A DNA stretch of 64,000 nt from positions 13,540,565 to 13,604,564 of the forward strand of contig CM035151.1 of NCBI GenBank assembly GCA_020205615.1, given 5' to 3'. Each line of letters begins with the position of its first letter. The stretch's first letter is position 1. The notes below the pieces were generated by a model, which saw only the letters and a program-made list of their open reading frames with translations, did not search any database and had not been told where the DNA came from. This stretch comes from Panax quinquefolius (lineage: Eukaryota; Streptophyta; Magnoliopsida; Apiales; Araliaceae). The translations under genes were made by a program, and so were the position numbers. Positions 23,168 through 35,210 of this stretch are shown piece after piece.

Positions 23168-25978
23168 GTGGCGCCCCCAAAATAGGTATACACAACACCC
23201 ATTCTGAGTCGCCAAATACATGGTATGCAAACAAACTACAACTTTATTATTACAACAAGAAACTGTGAGTTTGAATACAAATATTATCTTCAGATAATAT
23301 CTATACTCAAATAAATCCTCATCACATTTATTGATACATCATTTTGCAAAATGGTGAGGACTACTAAACAACAATCCTTTCTAAAACCTTCATTCCATAC
23401 CCCAGGCTAAATACTCGCTTATATTCTCGCCTCCCGAGAAGAAAAATGGAACAACAAGGAAAAGGGTGAGCTCAACTAGCCCAATAAAGAATATTATGAC
23501 TAAGATAATATACAACAAATTATCGTTAGTCTTCAACAGGAAAAAATCGATAGAATACAATAGACAACAAGTTTCAGATCAATATTCGCAATGAAATAAT
23601 AATTCATAGAAGAGTTACGTAGAGAATGAAATCTACTATAATCTATGAATTTAACGATCCATCATCAATATTTTATCCTGTAACATCAATCAATATTCAT
23701 CTCAAATCAAATATTCATCTTTAGACTACTGTGCCAAAGATATTCATCAATCGGTCATGTTCATCTCAACACTGCTCATCTTTGCACTAAAGGCCAAAGA
23801 TATTCATCAGTCGGTCATGTTCATTTAAACACCTGTTCATCTTTGCACTACAGGCCAAAGATATTCTTCAAAAATCATTCATCTTTGCACTACAGGCCAA
23901 AGATATTCAATAATATCATCATTTACGACTGAGGATGATGAAAAAATATTTTTAAAGAAACGAATCCAGTGAAACAAAATGACAAGGATTAAGGATTAAG
24001 GATTCGTACTTGATTTTATCCACGCCCAAAAATACCTCAAAAATAATCATAGTGGTGTAAAATTCAAGAATGATCAAAACATGGATACAATCAGAGTTAG
24101 TATCCAGAATAGATGTTTTGGACGAAAAGAAGAAATTTTATTTTTCTAATTGAATAATCTTGAAGTATCGTGAATAGTCAGATATCGTGAATAAAGTTGA
24201 GATATCGTGAATAATAACTCAGACACCAAAAGATAGAAATTCCACAAAAACATCTTCACGCTTTACGTGAATAGTACTCGTGAATAGTAACTCGTGAATA
24301 AGAACTTCATGAATAAGAACTCGTGAATAAGTAACTCGTGAATAGTAACTCGTGAATAAGTAACCCCGATATGAAAAAGTTCTAAATTTGATAAAAACTT
24401 CAGATCAACATTTCAAAGATAATGATATTGAAGAAATAATATCATTACAAAAAAAAATAATATCCCTTACCTCGAAAGATCAAGATCTTAGCTAGAATCT
24501 GGGTATAGTCTTTGAAGGAACTTGCCGCCGTCTAGCAATACTCAAAGTATACTCAAAATACTCACAAGAATACGCTCAAAATATCGAGAGAAATAGAGAA
24601 AACTTGGGTTTACGTGTGATTTTCAATTCTAACCTAAGCACCCTATTTATAGGAAAATGCTTAGAACACCAAAGCGAAAAATTTAATATAATATTAATAT
24701 AATTATACAAATTTTCCTTAGCCCACCTTTTTAGTCAAAACACCAGCCACACATGTTAATGATGTCCAAAAAAATACAAAAAACGTTTTTCTTAACAAAA
24801 ATAATTTAAACTCCCAAAATCAATTATTTGAGCTTGAACTTCAATAATTCATAATAAATAGCCCTTTCATCAGAAAATTCAAATCTCGAGTAGTATTTAT
24901 AGGAAATTCAATTCTCTACAACTTTGCGAAAGAAAGTTTTCCAAATTCCAAACAAAAATTGGCCAAAATCCACAAACAGACGATTTTACGTTATAATCAA
25001 ATTTCTATTGATAATTGTGTCCACCAACACACAAAACATGTGTTAAACATTTAATGCCACAAAAATACTCTTCCTCCTCATATACTCATATATCCCACAT
25101 TCATTGTAAAAATATCACCAAGTTAATATATTATTAAAATAATATATTTAAATGAATTATTTTATCGGAAAAGATAAAATATTAATTTTCAACAATTGTC
25201 ATTTTAAAAATTTTCTCCATCTATATCCACATAAAATCAATATTTTCTTCATCATATAAATCAATAATTAATTATTCACAAATAATATTACTGAAATCAC
25301 AATATTGACAACCGTGCGCTTCCTCAGGAAGAGGGGCTTTCAATAAGAATTTCTTCTTCTTGGCGTATGCATTAGATGACCAAACCTCTCCTTGTATGCG
25401 AACTTTCTAGACATTGCCAATAATGTTATCTAATAATATTATTCAGATAATATGAATTATTAGCTTCGATAATGAAAGATACGTGTAATGACAATTATTG
25501 AACAATGATATAAAATATCAACGCAAAGAATTATTAACTCAATAAAATACTTGAATAAAGAATTATCGTAACCATTATTGAGTAGTGCCTTCTACGTAAG
25601 AATCAATAATTGGTGCAATACTGGTACTATCTTCAACAACGCCAGATATTAGTGTTTTTAACCACCGGGTATTCCAACAATGGGCAATAACTCACGCCAG
25701 TTATTTAAAAACAACTTATATTTGTCGTTTTCTTCATCCAATCGCTTTCAAGTTATGGGGCCCACACATGGTCGCTACCGTCGTCGAATATTCCCACGAC
25801 GCGGTCGAATATTCCACGACCAAACGAATATTCCCACAACAATGATGAATATTTTATAACCACTTGCTTATTTTGAAATATTTGCGTATTTAACCCTTAA
25901 CTATCCACATTAATCAAATCAACCCTTACTATTTCAAAATAAAGGAAATTCCTTTTATTTAAAAATTTCGGTCTTACA
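23168..25978 (-). mobile_element. 5' LTR of element D, minus, ~2811 bp
   Basis: Nearly the same length and sequence as the LTR at 16372-19186, from GTGGCGCCCCC to TTCGGTCTTACA. Flanking pentamers do not match: TTAAT left of the element (16367-16371), GATTA right of it (25979-25983). The element probably did not arise as a single insertion. Confidence 0.85.
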
Positions 25979-26230
25979 GATTACTTATTCATGAGTTACT
26001 ATTCATGAGTTTTATTCACGATTCTTATTCACGTACTATTCACTACTAAAAATTGGTTTCTTTTTCTAACCAAATTATAGTTGATTTATGAATATTACTC
26101 GGAGATTAAAACTGTATATTGATTATATTGATTTTATTATCATATATAACATTTTATAACCACGATGTTGAAATTCTCTTTCACTTGAGTATAAAGATGG
26201 GTAGATTATTGGTATGATCACGACTAGGGT
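25979..26230 (+). mobile_element. Old LTR E, left piece
   Basis: Contains TTACTTATTCATGAGTTAC-type repeats, as in the D-family LTRs read in plus orientation, and then diverged sequence ending GATCACGACTAGGGT. It continues after the solo LTR at 28900. Its start is missing at the junction with element D. Confidence 0.55.
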
Positions 26231-28894
26231 TGTGGCGCCCCCCCAAAATAGGTATACATCACCCATTCGAGGTTGTCGATAATATAATGGTACGAAACAA
26301 CTACAACTTTATTATTACAACAATAAAAGCTGAGTTTAAATACAAATATTATCTTCTGGCAATATTTATACTCAAATAAATCCTCATCACATTTATTGAT
26401 ACATTATTTTACAAAAATAGTGAGGACTACTAAACAATCCTTTCTAAAACCTTCATTCCATACCCCAGGCTAAGTATCTTTCTTTTATATTCTCGCCTCC
26501 CGAGAAGAATGGAACAAAAAGGAAAAGGGTGAGCTCAACTAGCTTTCGGTAGAAGAATATTATGACTAAGATAATATACAACAAATTATCGTTAGTCTTC
26601 AACAGGAAAAATTTAATAGAATACAATGACAAACAAGTTTCGAGATCAATATTTGCGGTGAAATAATAATTCATAGAAAGAGTTACGTAGAGAATGAAAT
26701 CTACTATAATCTATGAATTTAACAATCCATCATCAATTTTTTATCCTCGTAACATCAATCAATATTCATCTCAAATCAAACATTCATCTTTGCTATATAG
26801 GCCAAAGATATTCATCGATCGGTCGTATTCATCTCAACACTGTTCATCTTTGCACTATGTGCCAAAGATATTCATCGATTAATCATGTATTCATTTAAAC
26901 ACTGTTCATCTTTGCACTACTGAGCCAAAGATATTCTTCAGAAAATCATTCATCTTTGCACTACAGGCCAAAGATATTCAATAATATCATCATTTAAGAC
27001 TGAGGATGATGAAAAATATTTTTAAAGAACGAATCCAGTGAAACAAAATGACAAGGATTAAGGATTAATGATTCGTACTTTGTTTTATCCATGTCCAACA
27101 ATACCTCAAAAATAATCATAGTGGTGTAAAATTCAAGAATGATCAAAACATGGATCTGATCAAAGCTAGTATCCGAATAGATATTTTGGACGAAAAGAAG
27201 AAATTTTATTTTTCGATGAATAGTGCAGATATCGTGAATAGTCTTGATATCGTGAATAAGAACTCACACCAAAAGATAGAAATTCCACAAAAAAACATTT
27301 TCACGCTTATGAATAGTACTTTCGTGAATAGTAACTCGTGAATAAGTAACTCATGAATAGTAACTCATGAATAGTAACTCATGAATAGTAACCCCGACAT
27401 GAAAAAGTTCCAAATTTGATAAAAACTTCAGATCAACATTTCAAAGATAATGATATTGAAGAAATAATATCATTCTGAAAAAAAATAATATCCCTTACCT
27501 CAAAGAATCGAAGACTTGGAAGGAAAGGTCGGAAGTGATCTTGAATGAAACTTGTCTTGAGCAACAACTCTCTCAAAGTATCTAAATACTCACAAAATAC
27601 GCCTCGATAATATAGAGATAGAAAGAGAAAACTTTGTTTACGGTGTGATTTTCAATTCTAACTTAGCCCTCTATTTATAGAAAAATGTTAGCCCTACCAA
27701 GCAGACTTGACTGCGCTACCTAATGGCTTTACACTGCTACTATTGCCACCCACCACATTTGAAATAAAATTCAGCACATTTCTTCACCAACCACAAGTGG
27801 GGCCCACTCAATTCTAGAATTTTCCACCAAAATCAATTATAAACCTAATTTAAATCGGACACCTCTTAAAATTCATAACAAATCATTCGTGAAGTTTTAA
27901 CGGTTCAAAATTTGTGGACATATACTCAACTTATGTATGTATAACATACCCAAAATTACCACAATCCAACGGTCGGATTAAAAATTATAACCCCATGAAT
28001 ATATCTCAAAACCCCGATTTAATTTTTAATACCTCCAATCTGATAAAATCTTGATAAAACACCTCAACAATAATTTCTTCATTTATAACCACATAAATAA
28101 ATCCATCATTTATATCCACATAAAATAAATATTTCTTTATCATATGAATCAATAATTAATTATTCACAAATAATATTACGTAATCACAATTATGACAACC
28201 AGGTAGTTCCGGAAAGAGGGGGCTTTCAGATAAGGATTTCTCCTTCTTGGCCGCAATTAGGTGACCAAACCTCTCCTTGATGCGAACTTTCTAGACATTG
28301 CCAATAATGCTATCTAATAATATTATTCAAATAATATGAATTATTGATCCGATAATGGAGATAATGTGCGATGACAATTATTGAGCAATGATAATATAAA
28401 ATATCAACGCAGCGAATTATTGAATCAATAAAATAAAATATTGAACGATAATTCATGTGAAAATTATTGAGTAGTGCCTTCACGTAAGGATCAATAATTC
28501 AACAATTACGTGCGATACTGGCTATCTTCTTTGTGCACGCCAGATTCTTCGTATTTTAACCACCGGGTATTCCAACAATATAATTCTAATAACTACTACG
28601 TTATTATTTTTAACCAACTTATATTTGTCGTTTTCTTCATCCAATCGCTTTCGTTATGGGGCCCACACATGGTCACAACTTGCATTGTCACGAATATTCC
28701 ACGACAAAGATCTGAATATTCCACGACCAAACGAATATTCTCAAACGAAGAATGAATATTTTATAACCACTTGTTTATTTTGAAATATTTGCGTATTTAA
28801 CCCTTAACTATCCACATTAATCAAATCAACCCTTACTATTTCAAAATAATAAATAAAGGAAATTCCTTTTTATTTAAAAAATTTTGGTCTTATG
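26231..28894 (-). mobile_element. Solo LTR F, 2664 bp, TSD AGGGT
   Basis: Begins TGTGGCGCCCC and ends GGTCTTATG (expected ..CTTACA). AGGGT occurs directly on both sides (26226-26230 and 28895-28899), the 5-bp duplication of an LTR element insertion. No internal region is present, so it is a solo LTR left by recombination between the two LTRs. It carries five TTTGCACTA..CCAAAGATATTC repeats (26785-26980). Confidence 0.85.
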
Positions 28895-28899
28895 AGGGT

Positions 28900-30356
28900 T
28901 CTCTTTTGCCAAGAAGTGAAAAGTTGAATTGTATTTGGTATGATCGTGACCGTTGAATTTATAATTGAATATCTTTAAGCTTAAGTGCAAAGGTGAATTG
29001 ATCAACATGGTTATAATTATTATTTATATAAATTCTCGAAATGATTATATATTTCTTTGAGATATTAATATATTTGGCTGTAGTGCAAATATGAATCATT
29101 GAGGAATATCTTTGTCCGTAGTCTGCAAAGATGAACTGTTGTTGAATATCTTTGGCGATTAGTGCGAAGATGAACTGTGGATGAATATATTTGGTAGTAG
29201 TCTGCAGATGAATTTATTAGTATGATTATTAATGAGCGAGGCGTGATTTGGTAAACCATGATCTTTGATGTTTCGGGTAAAAACATGTGATGAAAATTAT
29301 ATTCATCACGGAGTACGAAGAGGAATTTAGAATTACAATTATGATTATGAGATATGCATATAATTGTGGAATGGAATTGTTGATTGATGTTACATGGATA
29401 AAACATTGTTGGTGTACTTTTAACATGGAGAAGATAATAGACTGTATTGTTTATTTGACTCTTCTAATGGATTGCTTCGTTCAAGCTATGACTATGGTTG
29501 AAATTTTATCATCTACCATATGTTCTAAATCTACGATTTGTTATTGATGAAGGCTATTGATAATTTAATTATCTTTAGTCATGATATTCTTTATCGAGCT
29601 AGTTGTGCTTACCCTTTTGCTTCACAATTCCTTTCGGGTAATAAAAGTGTAAATTTGGGTTGGCCGGGGTAACAAGGGAATAGAATCGGTGGTCTCTAGT
29701 CGTGGAGTTCTCCTAAACAAAGTATAGACAAGTGTGTTGTATACATCCTTTATTAGTTATATTTGGTGAATCATATAGGGAGGCGAACCCAACGTTGGAA
29801 GGGTGTTTTGCCACTATCATACAAGATGTCTAAATGACATACAACCTCGTGTCATCGTAAGACAAGAGTTGTGCTCATCCACTTCTTGAGTATATTTATG
29901 AGCACTACCTATATAATCTTAGTGTTTGTTTGAAGTATAATTCTCAATTTGAGGCAGTGGAGATAATGATAAATCAAGAAAGACTCACCATTGGGAAGAA
30001 TATGATAGTAATCTTCTCATTTTTTTTTGGGTCTATTAGGTCAACCAAGGATAATTACGTGGCCGCCATATATATCATGGCCTCCCATTATCTGAAGGTT
30101 TCCTTGAGCACTTCCCAAAGATTTTAGTTTCTAAAACAATTTTGACTATACCTTTATGTAAGGTGTCACTGTGAGGTGTTGTCCACGGTTGGGACATGTG
30201 TCACATTTGGTATATATTTGTATCCAAACTCACAGTATATGTGTTGTTGTATTTTGCACGACAATTGTTGTAATAAAGTTGTAGTTATTTTTTGTACCAT
30301 GTATTTGGCGACTCAGAATGAGTTGGATGGAATGAACCTATTTTGGGGTTGTCACA
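28900..30356 (+). mobile_element. Old LTR E, right piece
   Basis: Plus-oriented, ends GGGGTTGTCACA. Contains several ATCTTTG..GTAGT..CAAAGAT repeats (29090-29215) and, near the end, CCATGTATTTGGCGACTCAGAATG, the reverse of the start of the D-type LTRs. More diverged than the other LTRs, so probably older. No gene is present; the open frames here are LTR sequence. Confidence 0.65.
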
Positions 30357-31040
30357 TCTTCCTTTAGCTTCGTCCAATCTGCGTTTGATCCGGTTCAGAA
30401 GCGTTCTGTTAGTCACTTCAACCTGCCCATTTGATTGTGGATGAGCCAATCAAGTCTTCTTGTCTTTGAACCCCAACTTTTTCAAAATCCTTCAAATTTT
30501 GATCCCACAAATTGGCTCGTTGTCCGATATCACTACTTTAGGAATTCCGAAACGAAATACTACGGACTCCTTCATAAATTTCAAACACACTTGTTCCGTT
30601 ATCAGCCGAAGTGGCTTCGCTTATACCCATTTGGTCATGTAGTCGATAACAACTATGATAAAAGCGACTTTCTTCTTTAGCTTTCTAAGAATCGGACCCA
30701 ATATATCTACCCCCCAGAACAGAAAGGGTATAGAGATAATATCGGTATAGCTCTTACAGTGGTGATGTGGATCTCGGTCATTGAAATGACACTTCTCACA
30801 CTTCTTCACATACTCTGTAGCTTCCTTGGAGATCGTAGGCCAGTATTATCCTTGCCGAAGTACTTTGTAAGCCAAAGACTTAGGAACCATATGGTCACCG
30901 CAAATGCCCTCGTGAACTTCCCGAAGAGCATACTCAGCCTCAGATGGAACCAGACACTTTAACAATGGTGACGAAAATGCCCTTCGAAAAAGATCCCCAT
31001 CGATAAGAACGAAGTTAGGTTTTTGATATTGTTTCAAATG
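30357..31040 (-). pseudogene. Tat/Ogre-like integrase fragment
   Basis: Minus frames read SPLLKCLVPSEAEYALREVH with EGICGDHMVPKSLAYKVLRQ (the H of the zinc-binding site), then VKKCEKCHFNDR (CxxC), WGVDILGPI and IVVIDYMTKWV, and at 30357-30450 HPQSNGQVEVTNRTLL. The order is H2C2 zinc finger, catalytic core, GQVE motif. This differs from the integrase of elements D and H and resembles the Tat/Ogre lineage. It is cut on the left by LTR E and frameshifted in the middle. Confidence 0.7.
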
Positions 31041-31678
31041 TTTTAATTTTTTTTAATTATTTGTATTTGTTATTTTTTTTATTTTTGTCCTTTATATTTA
31101 TTTAAAAGGTTTAAGTTTGATTTTAAAATTCATTTTTTGTTACACACATGCATTGATTTCAGTGCATGAATTGTTGAAGATGTATTATTCAAGTTTGGAT
31201 GTGGTGCTTCCATTACGACTTGTTCTTACGTTATTCATGCTGAAGAATGATCCGTATATGCGTATTCTATTATTATTTTTAAGATAAGACTGTATTTTAA
31301 GAGTTTATTTGGTGTTCACTAGCGTTGTTGATACGATTGACCAATGTTCTTGAATATTTGTTATTTTATTTGAAAGAATTACAATTTGAGTTTATTTTTT
31401 GTAATTATTTTATTTTTTATAACAAATTACAGTTTTAATATATTTTAGTCTTTTGGACTGTATAATACTAATAATAATAAATTTATTTGGTGTTTTTTTT
31501 ACTTTAAAACGCGGTGGAAGCAAAGCAAGCTTTAAAAAAAGAAGTTGACAAAATTTAGTAATTAAAAAGTTTAATAATAATTAAATAAAGAATAAAGAGA
31601 CTAAAGATAAAAAATGTTTATTATTATCCATTTAAAGAAACAACTGAGCAGTACCGGTTAAGATCGGACGGGCACACC
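31041..31678. other. AT-rich DNA without recognised features
   Basis: Long T-rich and A-rich runs, no supportable coding frame on either strand. Confidence 0.55.
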
Positions 31679-31725
31679 TCTTTAGATTATACTAGATACA
31701 AACTCGCGCGTTGCGGCGGGATTAT
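31679..31725 (+). mobile_element. Possible Helitron 5' terminus
   Basis: TCTTTAGATTATACTAGATA is followed by AAACTCGCGCGTTGCGGCGG and an AT-rich tail. Many plant Helitrons begin with TC, an AT stretch and then a GC palindrome of the CGCGCGTTGCGCG type. The base before TC is C rather than the A expected at a Helitron insertion, and no matching CTRR end with hairpin was identified, so this is tentative. Confidence 0.35.
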
Positions 31726-32999
31726 TTAATTTTTTAATAATAAATGTGTACGTACAATTAATAAATTAAAATATAATAAAAAGATGGTAAATTATTGTGC
31801 GATGATCAAACTTTACACAGAGAAACAAATGAATATACATTATAAGGGATAGTGGTGAGAGTTTACCGGTTTGTGCATTACACTATCAAAGTGCGAAACA
31901 AAGACACAAACCAAGAATTATACTGCAAAAAGAACTAATGAAATTAAATCATCGGAACTGTGAGACATAGAATTACTGAAGCATGAATGTTCTCACACTT
32001 TTTAAGGAACCCAAATCAATAACCAACCCTAGCCTGCTACTATTTCATGACCATAAAGCAATATCTTAAGCACAATGCAATCTTGAAGCATCCTCTAAGA
32101 AGTAAGACCTGATGACATCTCTACAAATTTATCCTAGTCTTTAAGGAAGCAACTCAACAATGATGTCATATCCAAATGAGAATAAAATTATCTCTTGTAG
32201 CACCCAATATATTGACTGAACCATAAGAAAGCCATAACTATGACTACAGAAGTAGGTGCTCAGTACAACCTATGTTGTTTTTCATATGTAGTATATTCTC
32301 CCATTTTTTTCCATTTTGGATAAGTTATAGTTTTCTCCCTTTCAACCAACAGAATTAATAGATGAGAAGGAAGGTTCACCATTCCTACATCTCGCAATTA
32401 GTAAAAAAACAAAATGTATAGTGCAAAGCAAAATTATCTTCAACATGTGTCTTTTGAATATAGGTTATTCTTGAATCAAATATTATTGTTTTGGCTATGT
32501 TTCTGTCGTTTACATAAACAAATGCAAAAATATTGCATAATTGATGGGATAACAATTCCAGATTTCCAAAAACTATCAGAATTCAGAATCAATTTCCATC
32601 AGAGTACTAATATTGCTCAAGCTCAACAGACCTTACCCCTTTGGTTTAAAATATTCATGAATAGGCTACATATTAACGCCAATGAATGTTAAGAAAATGT
32701 ATATTCTATAAATATCCAATCCAGTCCCACCTCAAAACTGAAATGCACGAGGTGGACCTCAAATGTTAATTGATTCTACAGATTCAAAATAGCAGATAAA
32801 AAAATTTAGTCACAGGTAAATATAAATAAATTTTCCTGGAGATAAGCAACTTCATAAAACTATTTTTCTTCCAACTTAAAACTACTTATAGAAGGAGAAC
32901 TGGAAAAATGAACATAGTACTATCAACAACCACCTACTTCAAATGATCTTAACATACCAAAAAAAATTATTTATTTTGATGTAACACCATATACACACC
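31726..32999. other. Non-coding stretch left of the CRK exons
   Basis: No exon recognised. The later exons of a CRK gene (degenerate EF-hand region) would be expected here on the minus strand and were not found. Confidence 0.45.
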
Positions 33000-33492
33000 C
33001 ATAAAGCAGCTTTTAGAAGAGGAGATGAACTTATATAAGCCTTCATGAGTTTGAATATCAGTATGTCCAGTGCCACATTAATGTCATTACTATTTTTGAT
33101 CCATGAATGACCTGTAGAATAAAACATCTTATATCATCCAAGGAACATTAACAACAGAATTTTATGACTTGACTACTAAAACATGATCCAGTCACTCAAT
33201 GCCTGAGCAACAGTCATTCTTTTTCTTGGATCTTTACTCAATAGACGCTTGACAAAGTCTTTTGCCTCAGAAGATAGAGAAGGCCAAGGTGGTTCCTCAA
33301 AACTGAGATCAGCTTTTAAAATAGCTTTAAATATCTCAGATTCGATTCGAGCCCAAAATGGATGAAATGCCACATAATAGGATATATGATATAAGCCCAA
33401 TACTCCGGACATCACCTACATCTTGTAAGATCTATGTAAAACTTCAGGAGCAATATAGTATGCGCTGCCAACAATATCATTTAGCCTTTCAT
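33000..33492 (-). pseudogene. CDPK-related kinase (CRK) fragment, two exons
   Basis: Exon at 33196-33492 (after a CAG acceptor) reads [20 protein letters not shown], then after a frame change [12 protein letters not shown], and [20 protein letters not shown]: kinase subdomains VIII-XI including the APE motif (here APEVL). A GT donor at 33195 and AG acceptor before 33111 splice in frame to a second exon (33000-33111) with SHSWIKNSNDINVALDI and LIFKLMKAY, the linker after the kinase domain of CRKs. It has at least two frameshifts and a stop after HRSYKM. The N-terminal kinase half and the C-terminal region are absent. A gene fragment with introns, unable to make an active kinase. Confidence 0.8.
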
Positions 33493-34038
33493 CTGAAACC
33501 CACTTAAAATATCGAAAAAGTATGCCTAGCTAGGTACGCTGCAGTGTCATGCCAAACCCATTAGTGGATGGCCATCCTACAAGATGGATAACATAACAAT
33601 TCCTATATAGCATAAGCTTGTGAAAGACGCTCAGCCTCATAAGTACTAAATTATAATTTTAACCTAAACCAGTTCTACATAAAGGAAAAGGTTCAAGAGA
33701 AAATTTAATCAATATCACTTGGCATGCTTCCTGAAGGTGTTCATCATCATGTATGCTATTGCGAATGCGCCTGAACCATTGAATTATTTCCCATCCAGTA
33801 TAGAAAAATCCACATTAGGAAAGAGGACAATAACACTTTAAAACAAATGGCAGCTCAACACACCCTACATATACCACCAAAGTCTGTTGGCTAAATGCCA
33901 AAAACAAATAAGACCTTTGAAAAGGGAACAAATTATTTAAAATGACACAGACAGTCCATCATGATAGAAGAAAAAAGAATAAACTCAAATTAGAAGGGAA
34001 TGGTAGGAAGGGAAAAAAATGGTGTAAGTTATTAGTAC
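33493..34038. other. Unassigned spacer between CRK and ALB3 fragments
   Basis: On the minus strand, about 33692-33790 reads WFRRIRNSIHDDEHLQEACQ, which looks coding but matches no family I can name; no firm splice sites were seen. The rest shows nothing. Confidence 0.3.
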
Positions 34039-34319
34039 CACAAATGGAATGAGCCAAGAAACTCCAGATCCACTTTTGTCGAGCAACAATTGTAGTTGGG
34101 CCTCTCAAAGACAGAGTCCAAAAGAATCCTTCCGTTAGCAGTCCCTTAGAGTAAAATAAGTTAAAAAAAATTCCAGTCATTTATTGTTCTGCACATGTCA
34201 TGTTTTCATCAAAACCGGTGACAACATTGAATGCAACCACAATACCTCATTTGCCACGTTTAAAAGGGCTTGATATAAACCAATCCAGACTGGTATTATA
34301 GCCAATGTTGGTAAACAAC
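34039..34319 (-). pseudogene. ALB3 (Oxa1/YidC-type thylakoid insertase) fragment, two exons
   Basis: Exon 34246-34319 (AG acceptor before, GT donor after) encodes GCLPTLAIIPVWIGLYQALL then NVANE. Exon 34039-34144 continues in phase with GLLTEGFFW, GPTTIVARQ, and after one extra A the +1 frame resumes with SGSGVSWLIPFV. This is the conserved central membrane region of plastid ALBINO3, which inserts light-harvesting proteins into the thylakoid membrane. Upstream and downstream exons are missing. Substitutions such as WTLSLRG (for a WIPSLGG-like original) and the frameshift indicate decay. Same strand as the CRK fragment about 550 bp away; the two are unrelated genes. Confidence 0.8.
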
Positions 34320-34529
34320 CTGTTACCAGAAAGGTAAAATAAAAATTGAACATTGATCCCATTGAATTGTAAAAAATAAGAAAAATCAATAATATTACAC
34401 GAGATAGCAAGAAGCAAAACTCTGTAAAAGGATCATTTGGTTATACAAATTTCCCAAAAGTGGATGTTTCAATCTGAATGTTCTGGTGCTATCGTGCTAT
34501 ATGCCCAAAGTATCAATGTTTTTGCTTAC

Positions 34530-34860
34530 TGCTTTTACTTATAAGCAGGGTTAAAAAAATAATTTGTGTTTGGTGATTAAAAAGTACTTAAAAGAATAAA
34601 AAAGAAGAAAGTATTTGGTATTGAAGAAATTGCTTATCGTTTATTTTTATAGAAAATGACCAAAAAGAATCTAATAGTAAATAGTAATGAAGTAAGGATA
34701 AATAGTAATAAAAGTAATAAAGTAAGGATAAAATGGTAATATACTTGCTCAAACATGCTTATTGCTCAAAAATAGTTTAGCAAAAACTTTTGCTTTTTTA
34801 AAAATGCTTATAAGCAAGTTTAACTGCTTATAAGCGATCTCAAACACCCTCTTAAAGGAA
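34530..34860. mobile_element. MITE-like repeat with GCTTATAAGC ends
   Basis: ACTTATAAGCAGGGTTAAA near the left end and TTAACTGCTTATAAGCGATC near the right form an inverted pair, followed by CAAACACCC; the interior has no frame. Such TTATAAGC/AAACACCC elements are common non-autonomous DNA transposons in plants. No target duplication established. Beyond it, 34861-35210 shows nothing. Confidence 0.4.
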
Positions 34861-35210
34861 AATTAGGAAGGAAAATTAGACATACAGTCAAGAATATACA
34901 AATTATTTTGCAATCTATTTCCAGAAAAGGGTTGCAAATGTTTTGTCAGCAAAAGGGAAATTCTACCACCGAAGAAATTTGAGCTTTTAGTATTTCAACA
35001 ATGTTTTAAAAAACATAAATGTGATAATTATGATTAAAGAGAGTAATAGCCAACAGCACTATAAACATAAAGGATCTTAACTGATTGAATGAAGATATAC
35101 TGCCAAAAGGTTAACCCCACTTTGTTTATATAGATTTGATGTCTTGAGTTGTATTCTTTCCCGAATGATATACAACGGGGAAAAGTATATCAATTCTCGC
35201 TAATTTTTCA

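Noticed and set aside
31620..31680. CTGAGCAGTACCGGTTAAGATC as a tRNA gene piece
   Set aside because: No acceptor stem or T-arm partner was found; it cannot be folded as a tRNA by eye.
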